Assembly: GCF_011764425.1 (NCBI RefSeq)
Contig: NZ_BLPF01000002.1
Span: 2,108,997-2,172,996, forward strand
DNA: 64,000 nucleotides
From: Phytohabitans houttuyneae
GTDB taxonomy: Bacteria > Actinomycetota > Actinomycetes > Mycobacteriales > Micromonosporaceae
Direction: 5' to 3'
In this document: positions 61,132 through 64,000 of the stretch, piece after piece
Numbering within the stretch: the first letter of the stretch is position 1
Layout: every line of letters starts with the position of its first letter
Position numbers and translations under genes: made by a program
Notes under the pieces: generated by a model
What the model was told of the DNA's origin: nothing
The model's database searches: none
Seen by the model: only the letters and a program-made list of their open reading frames with translations

Positions 61132-62000
61132 GCCGCGGCCCGCACGCCGGTGACCGGGCGGAGCACGTCCAGCGGGCGGGGCAGCCACGCCGGACCGTCG
61201 GCGCAGGCCACCTCGTAGCCGGGCGCGCCGGCCCGCGCGGCTTCCAGGAGCGCGGCGGCCGGGTGCGCCCGCCGTACCGAGAGCACGCCGTCGTGGCGCG
61301 AGACCGGCTCGCGCATGCGTGCGGCGTGCAGCACCCAGGCGCCGAGCGTCGACCACGGGCCGGGACGCACGTCCCAGTGTGCGAACGCGGCGACACCCAG
61401 CCGGTTCTGCGCGGCGAAGAACGACGGCAGCGCGCCCGCCGGAAGGTGGTGCAGCAGCCCGGAGGAGACCATCACGCACGGGGTACCGCCGTCGACGGCG
61501 ACGCCCGGCGCGAAGGCGTCTCCGGCCACGAAGCGGCACGGCAGCCCTTCGGCGGCGGCCAGGTCCGCGGCGTGCGCGACGAGGTGCCGGTTGAGGTCGA
61601 CGCCGACGAGCTCCACGTCCGGACCCAGCGGGCGGTGTGCGGCCAGCCAGCGCAGCACGTAGCCGAGGCCGCACCCGACGTCCACCACCCGCACCGGCCG
61701 CCCGCCGCCGAGGTCGCGCACCCACGGCGCCACGGTCTGCGCGATACGGCGCCCCAGCTGCAGCTCCTCCTCGAGCCGTTGCAGCTCGTAGTGCACGCGC
61801 AACAGCAGCGCGTCGACCGCGGCCGGGTCGAGCAGGCCGTCGCGGGCCGGCATGCGGCGTACCAGCCGCGCCGCCCGCCGCTGCCCGGCGGCCTCGACCG
61901 CCACCGGGCGCCGGGTCCCGGACGCGTCCCACTCCCACAGCAGGTCGGTGATCTCGACCGGCGGCGGCGTCGGGGTACGCCCGGCCAGGGCTCGCGGCAC
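61128..62000 (-). CDS. Class I SAM-dependent methyltransferase
   Basis: 290 residues from GTG. Motif I VVDVGCGLGYVLRWLAAH near residue 105, GVDLNRHLVAHAADLAA as motif II, and MVSSGLLHHLPAGALPSF as the post-motif region. The first 90 residues are helical and may bind substrate. Coupled to the membrane protein downstream. The substrate is unknown; resemblance to ubiquinone- or lipid-type methyltransferases is only superficial. Confidence 0.82.
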   Translation of the reverse strand: MPRALAGRTPTPPPVEITDLLWEWDASGTRRPVAVEAAGQRRAARLVRRMPARDGLLDPAAVDALLLRVHYELQRLEEELQLGRRIAQTVAPWVRDLGGGRPVRVVDVGCGLGYVLRWLAAHRPLGPDVELVGVDLNRHLVAHAADLAAAEGLPCRFVAGDAFAPGVAVDGGTPCVMVSSGLLHHLPAGALPSFFAAQNRLGVAAFAHWDVRPGPWSTLGAWVLHAARMREPVSRHDGVLSVRRAHPAAALLEAARAGAPGYEVACADGPAWLPRPLDVLRPVTGVRAAA

Positions 62001-62068
62001 ATCCGCATCCTGCCCGACGGGTATCGGCCGCAGCGTGGGGGTAACCCGCCTGTTGAGGGAGGTGAAGC

Positions 62069-62194
62069 ATGTCCGGTAGAGCCAAGCTGTGGTTGTGGAT
62101 CGCCATCGCGGTGGTGGTCGTCGTGGTCATCATCATCGCGGTCGCCGCGAGCGGCGGCGGAGGTGGTGGCGGAGGCGGCGGTGGCGGGTACTGA
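62069..62194 (+). CDS. 41-residue membrane micropeptide with poly-glycine tail
   Basis: ATG with GGGAGG six bases upstream. MSGRAKLWLWIAIA then a V6-I3 run form one transmembrane helix; after ASA-like residues the tail is twelve Gly in a row and a final Tyr. Codons for Gly vary (GGC, GGA, GGT, GGG), so the tract is not a simple repeat expansion. No homologous family comes to mind. The strong ribosome site and clear membrane helix support it as real; its role is unknown. Confidence 0.65.
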   Translation: MSGRAKLWLWIAIAVVVVVVIIIAVAASGGGGGGGGGGGGY

Positions 62195-62263
62195 CGGCCT
62201 CGATGTGCGTCACGTCACCGCTGCGTACGGTCACGCCGGCGGGCGCTGTCCCGTCCAGGAGGC

Positions 62264-63571
62264 ATGACGGAAAACCCCAGCACCAAGCACCGCGTGGTGG
62301 TCGTCGGTGCCGGGTTCGGCGGGCTGTTCGCGGCCAAGCAGCTGCGTTCGCCGGCCGTCTCGGTGACGCTGATCAACGGCACGACGTACCACCTGTTCGA
62401 GCCGCTGCTGTACCAGGTCGCGACCGGAATCCTGTCCGAGGGTGAGGTGGCGCCGCCGATCCGCGAGATCTTCAAGCGCCGCCGCAACCTCGACGTCCAG
62501 CTCGGCTGGGTGACCGACGTCGACGTGGCCGGCAAGGCCGTCGTCGTCAGCGCCCCGGACGGGCGCGAGCGGCGGGTGCCGTACGACTCGCTGGTCGTGG
62601 CGGCGGGCGCGCGCAACTCGTACTTCGGCGAGGAGGGCTTCGCCGAGCACGCGCCGTCGCTGAAGAACATCGACGACGCGCTGGAGCTGCGCAGCCGGAT
62701 CTTCCACGCCTTCGAGATGGCGGACCTGGAGGAGGACCCGGAGGCCCGCCGCCGCTGGCTGACCTTCGTGCTCATCGGCGCCGGGCCCACCGGCGTGGAG
62801 CTGGCCGGCCAGATCGCCGAGCTGGCGCACCGCGCGCTCAAGGGCCAGTACCGCCACGCCGACCTCGCCGAGACACGGGTGATCCTGCTCGACGCCGCCG
62901 ACCGCGTGCTGCCCGCCTTCGACGCGCCGCTGTCGGCGAAGGCGCACAAGCAGCTCACCAGGATGGGCGTGGACGTGCGGCTCGACACCCGCGTGGTCGA
63001 CGTCGACGCGGGCGGCGTGAAGGTCGACGCCGGCGGGGGCGGCGAGCGGATCGAGGGGTACACCAAGATCTGGGCCGCGGGGGTGGCCGCGCCCGCGCTC
63101 GCCGGCCGGATCGCACAGGCCACCGGCGTGCCGACCGACCGGGCCGGCCGGATCCGCGTCGAGCCGGACCTCACCGTCCCCGGCCACCCGGAGATCTTCG
63201 TGGTCGGCGACATGGCGGCGCTCGACCTGCCCGGCGTGGCGCAGGTCGCGATGCAGGGCGGCCGCTACGCCGCCCGCGTGATCCAGGGCCGGCTCGACGG
63301 CCGCCCGCCGAAGCGCCCGTTCCGGTACCTCGACAAGGGCAACATGGCCACGATCGGCCGATTCGCGGCGGTGGCGAACGTGGGCAAGCTGCACGTCGGC
63401 GGCCTGATCGGGTGGCTGATGTGGCTGGCCGTGCACGTGTTCTACCTGATCGGTTTCAAGAACAAGGTGACCACGCTGCTGCACTGGGTCGTGAGTTTCC
63501 TCGGCCGCGGCCGGGCCGAACGCGTCGCCCTCGGCGGAAGGTCGGTTCCGAACGCGGAAGACCGGGTGTGA
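62264..63571 (+). CDS. ndh: Type II NADH dehydrogenase
   Basis: 435 residues. FAD site VVVVGAGFGGLFAAKQL, EPLLYQVATGILSEGEVAPP, NADH site FVLIGAGPTGVELAGQIAE, and FVVGDMAALDLPGVAQVAMQ before the C-terminal membrane-binding helices (GLIGWLMWLAVHVFYLIGF). NDH-2 enzymes transfer electrons from NADH to quinone without pumping protons. Complete and of usual length; stands alone. Confidence 0.95.
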   Translation: MTENPSTKHRVVVVGAGFGGLFAAKQLRSPAVSVTLINGTTYHLFEPLLYQVATGILSEGEVAPPIREIFKRRRNLDVQLGWVTDVDVAGKAVVVSAPDGRERRVPYDSLVVAAGARNSYFGEEGFAEHAPSLKNIDDALELRSRIFHAFEMADLEEDPEARRRWLTFVLIGAGPTGVELAGQIAELAHRALKGQYRHADLAETRVILLDAADRVLPAFDAPLSAKAHKQLTRMGVDVRLDTRVVDVDAGGVKVDAGGGGERIEGYTKIWAAGVAAPALAGRIAQATGVPTDRAGRIRVEPDLTVPGHPEIFVVGDMAALDLPGVAQVAMQGGRYAARVIQGRLDGRPPKRPFRYLDKGNMATIGRFAAVANVGKLHVGGLIGWLMWLAVHVFYLIGFKNKVTTLLHWVVSFLGRGRAERVALGGRSVPNAEDRV

Positions 63572-63626
63572 CAGCAGGCGCGCGCCTGGCGTACGCGATC
63601 CGCCGCCGGCGGCATAGCCTGTCCCG

Positions 63627-64000
63627 GTGCCGTTGATGTTGCGCCCGGCCCGGGCTCTCGCCGCCGCCGTCCTGGCCCTGCTCGCCGGCGGGCTCGCGGT
63701 CCCCGGCCCGGCCCGGGCCGACGGTCCGATGCGCCTGGCCGGCCAGGTCACCGACGAGGTGGGCGCCCTGGACGGGCGCGAGGCCGAGGTCACGGCCGCC
63801 CTCGACCGCCTGCGGGCGGACGCGGGGCTCCAGCTCTTCGTCGTGTACGTGCGCTCGTTCGACGGCACGCCCGCGCAGCGGTGGGCGGACGAGACGGCCA
63901 CCCGCAGCGACTTCGGCCTGCGCGACGCGGTCCTCGCCGTGGCCACGCACGACAGGTCGTACGCGTACGCCTTCGACACCCAGTTCCCCTCACCGACACC
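63627..64000 (+). CDS. TPM-domain protein, truncated by the window end
   Basis: 124 codons are visible, open to base 64000. Signal peptide (to about residue 34), then the TPM_phosphatase start AGLQLFVVYVRSFDGTPAQR and RDAVLAVATHDRSYAYAF. Family members sit in the membrane/cell wall zone, some with a C-terminal transmembrane helix. GTG at 63627 or ATG at 63636 in frame could start it. No function assigned. Confidence 0.82.
   Translation, partial: MPLMLRPARALAAAVLALLAGGLAVPGPARADGPMRLAGQVTDEVGALDGREAEVTAALDRLRADAGLQLFVVYVRSFDGTPAQRWADETATRSDFGLRDAVLAVATHDRSYAYAFDTQFPSPT

Noticed and set aside
1-64000. CRISPR arrays, rRNA and tRNA genes
   Set aside because: No regularly spaced direct repeats, and no cloverleaf or rRNA-like segment was recognised by eye. 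A tRNAscan or Infernal search would settle this.

Overview
The window is very G+C-rich, gene-dense DNA with GTG starts, ATGA/GTGA start-stop overlaps, SARP/AfsR-type and ROK regulators, SigE-family sigma factors, secreted CBM2/pectate-lyase enzymes and LacI/CebR-like operators. Together these point to a filamentous actinobacterium, most likely Micromonosporaceae. The family assignment is an inference; no rRNA or tRNA gene is present to fix the taxon.

Layout. (1) 1-13480: the 3' part of a nonribosomal peptide cluster in one + strand operon: a three-module NRPS fragment ending in a penicillin-binding-protein/beta-lactamase-like domain, a divergent carbamoyltransferase, an MFS exporter, a SyrP-like Fe(II)/2OG hydroxylase, a type II thioesterase and a methyltransferase. 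(2) 13552-20374: cysteine-dioxygenase-like gene divergent from a LysR regulator, an OFA-type MFS transporter with a 40-aa partner, a UbiA prenyltransferase, an Excalibur-domain protein and an ABC exporter. (3) 20375-22139: a 1.7-kb gene-poor stretch with palindromic repeats. (4) 22140-28615: secreted pectate lyase, secreted trypsin-like protease, a large AfsR-like regulator and a DHFR/RibD-like protein. (5) 29055-37256: an amino-sugar locus (MurK-like kinase, MurQ, GH89 alpha-N-acetylglucosaminidase, divergent ROK regulator, ABC sugar importer without its ATPase). (6) 37329-44294: two SigE-type sigma factors each overlapping a membrane-anchored partner, with Lrp/EamA, TetR/monooxygenase-like and ManA genes between them. 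(7) 44347-48158: CBM2-pectate lyase divergent from a Tat-secreted FAD protein with a golvesin-like C-terminus. (8) 48971-56689: a molybdenum hydroxylase operon (FAD, Fe-S and split Mo subunits, EthD-like protein, MoxR and VWA maturation factors, amidohydrolase) divergent from a GntR regulator. (9) 57131-64000: secreted glycerophosphodiesterase, secreted modular hydrolase, methyltransferase/membrane protein pair, a poly-glycine micropeptide, type II NADH dehydrogenase and the start of a TPM-domain protein.

Two window-wide patterns cut across the genes. First, at least five otherwise intact genes are broken by one missing base in or next to a short C (or G) run (near 8522, 12172, 22812, 35447, 51013). 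Restoring one base gives a whole number of codons and continuous homology in each case, so these look like sequencing or assembly errors, not pseudogenes. Second, several families of dispersed palindromic repeats sit between genes, mostly at 3' ends, and probably double as bidirectional terminators.

The most promising novelty is the NRPS cluster: a cis-fused PBP-like release domain whose expected catalytic Tyr is Glu, and a carbamoyltransferase whose canonical HCLP motif reads HDLP.
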